NCBI RefSeq assembly: GCF_011319465.1
Contig: NZ_RCMB01000016.1
Coordinates: 1 to 64,000, forward strand
From: Candidatus Nitrosotalea sp. TS
Lineage (GTDB): Archaea; Thermoproteota; Nitrososphaeria; Nitrososphaerales; Nitrosopumilaceae
Direction of reading: 5' to 3'
Length of the DNA stretch: 64,000 bases
A program made the position numbers and the translations under genes. Shown piece after piece: positions 63,851 to 64,000 of the stretch. The stretch's first letter is position 1. Every line of letters starts with the position of its first letter. The notes beneath the pieces were generated by a model. That model made no database searches. It saw nothing but the letters and a program-made list of their open reading frames with translations, and had not been told where the DNA came from.

Positions 63851-64000
63851 CTATCCTACCCCTATTGAGATATAGTGCAGCTCTGGCACGTTATTGACAA
63901 CTATGATGGTGCCCAGGTTTATCGTGTTGTTTGCTTGCCACAGAATAATTCTGTTGCCTCCCTGCGATACAAAGTTCTTGACAAACCCTGAGATCAGAGT
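63851..64000 (-). CDS. C-terminal part of an unrecognised protein, cut by the window edge
   Basis: The last 49 codons of a minus-strand gene, ending at a TAG (63851-63853) that abuts the amidotransferase start. The residues (LISGFVKNFVSQGGNRIILW, then LGTIIVVNNVPELHYISIG) are hydrophobic beta-rich. No family can be assigned from this piece. Confidence 0.55.
   Translation of the reverse strand, partial: TLISGFVKNFVSQGGNRIILWQANNTINLGTIIVVNNVPELHYISIGVG

Overview
This window looks like a chromosomal segment of an ammonia-oxidising-type archaeon (Thaumarchaeota / Nitrososphaeria, probably Nitrosopumilales or Nitrosotalea-like). The evidence is the set of archaeal information genes (Cdc6/Orc1, RPA-like protein, RadB, Sm-like protein, aIF2 alpha and gamma, S6e, Nop10), an AglB/STT3 oligosaccharyltransferase, an anaerobic-type cobalamin pathway, TATA-box promoters with little or no leader, and the many TTG/GTG starts. 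No ammonia oxidation gene is present, so the exact lineage is an inference.

Layout. 1-3.4 kb: a broken glycosyltransferase, an intact glycosyltransferase, a sugar-phosphate isomerase and a repeat-built membrane protein. 3.5-14.1 kb: secreted proteins on both strands (PKD-type protein, surface protein, metzincin protease, and a giant subtilase carrying a beta-propeller). 14.3-19.3 kb: signalling and regulation (MEDS sensor, stand-alone RAM domain, two class III nucleotide cyclase homologues, FilR1-type regulator) with two odd tRNA-like loci. 19.7-24 kb: accessory patch with two related RelE-like/winged-helix modules, a remnant of their neighbour gene and a GT-C-like membrane protein. 24.4-27 kb: VapBC, Cdc6/Orc1, a candidate replication origin and tRNA-Gln. 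27.3-36.7 kb: a roughly 7-kb cell-surface protein gene with exact 120-bp repeats, plus smaller surface proteins. 36.5-38.8 kb: two divergent ribbon-helix-helix regulators around three palindromes, and an ABC-2 exporter. 38.8-64 kb: mostly housekeeping: RPA, an Lhr-type helicase, RadB, Lsm-MetK, the cobalamin genes cbiD-cbiG-cbiX-cbiC with cbiA/cobB and cobA, geranylgeranyl reductase, aIF2 alpha-Nop10, AglB fused to a cyclophilin, aIF2 gamma, S6e, tRNA-Gly, HIT and an amidotransferase.

How it works together. The left half is dominated by cell-envelope functions: glycosylation, very large beta-rich surface proteins and two secreted proteases. AglB in the right half would glycosylate such proteins, and its fused cyclophilin could help fold them. 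The cobalamin genes form one compact locus (47.9-54.7 kb) covering the C1-methyltransferase, ring-opening, cobalt insertion, methylmutase, amidation and adenosylation steps.

Caveat. At least fourteen genes, including conserved ones (cdc6, cbiG, cbiA/cobB, an Fcf1-like PIN gene), are interrupted by single-base indels whose repair restores a convincing protein. The surface-protein gene at 27.4-34.4 kb has a dozen or more. This pattern points to uncorrected sequencing or assembly errors, possibly mixed with true decay in the accessory region, so the reading frames given here for those genes are reconstructions.
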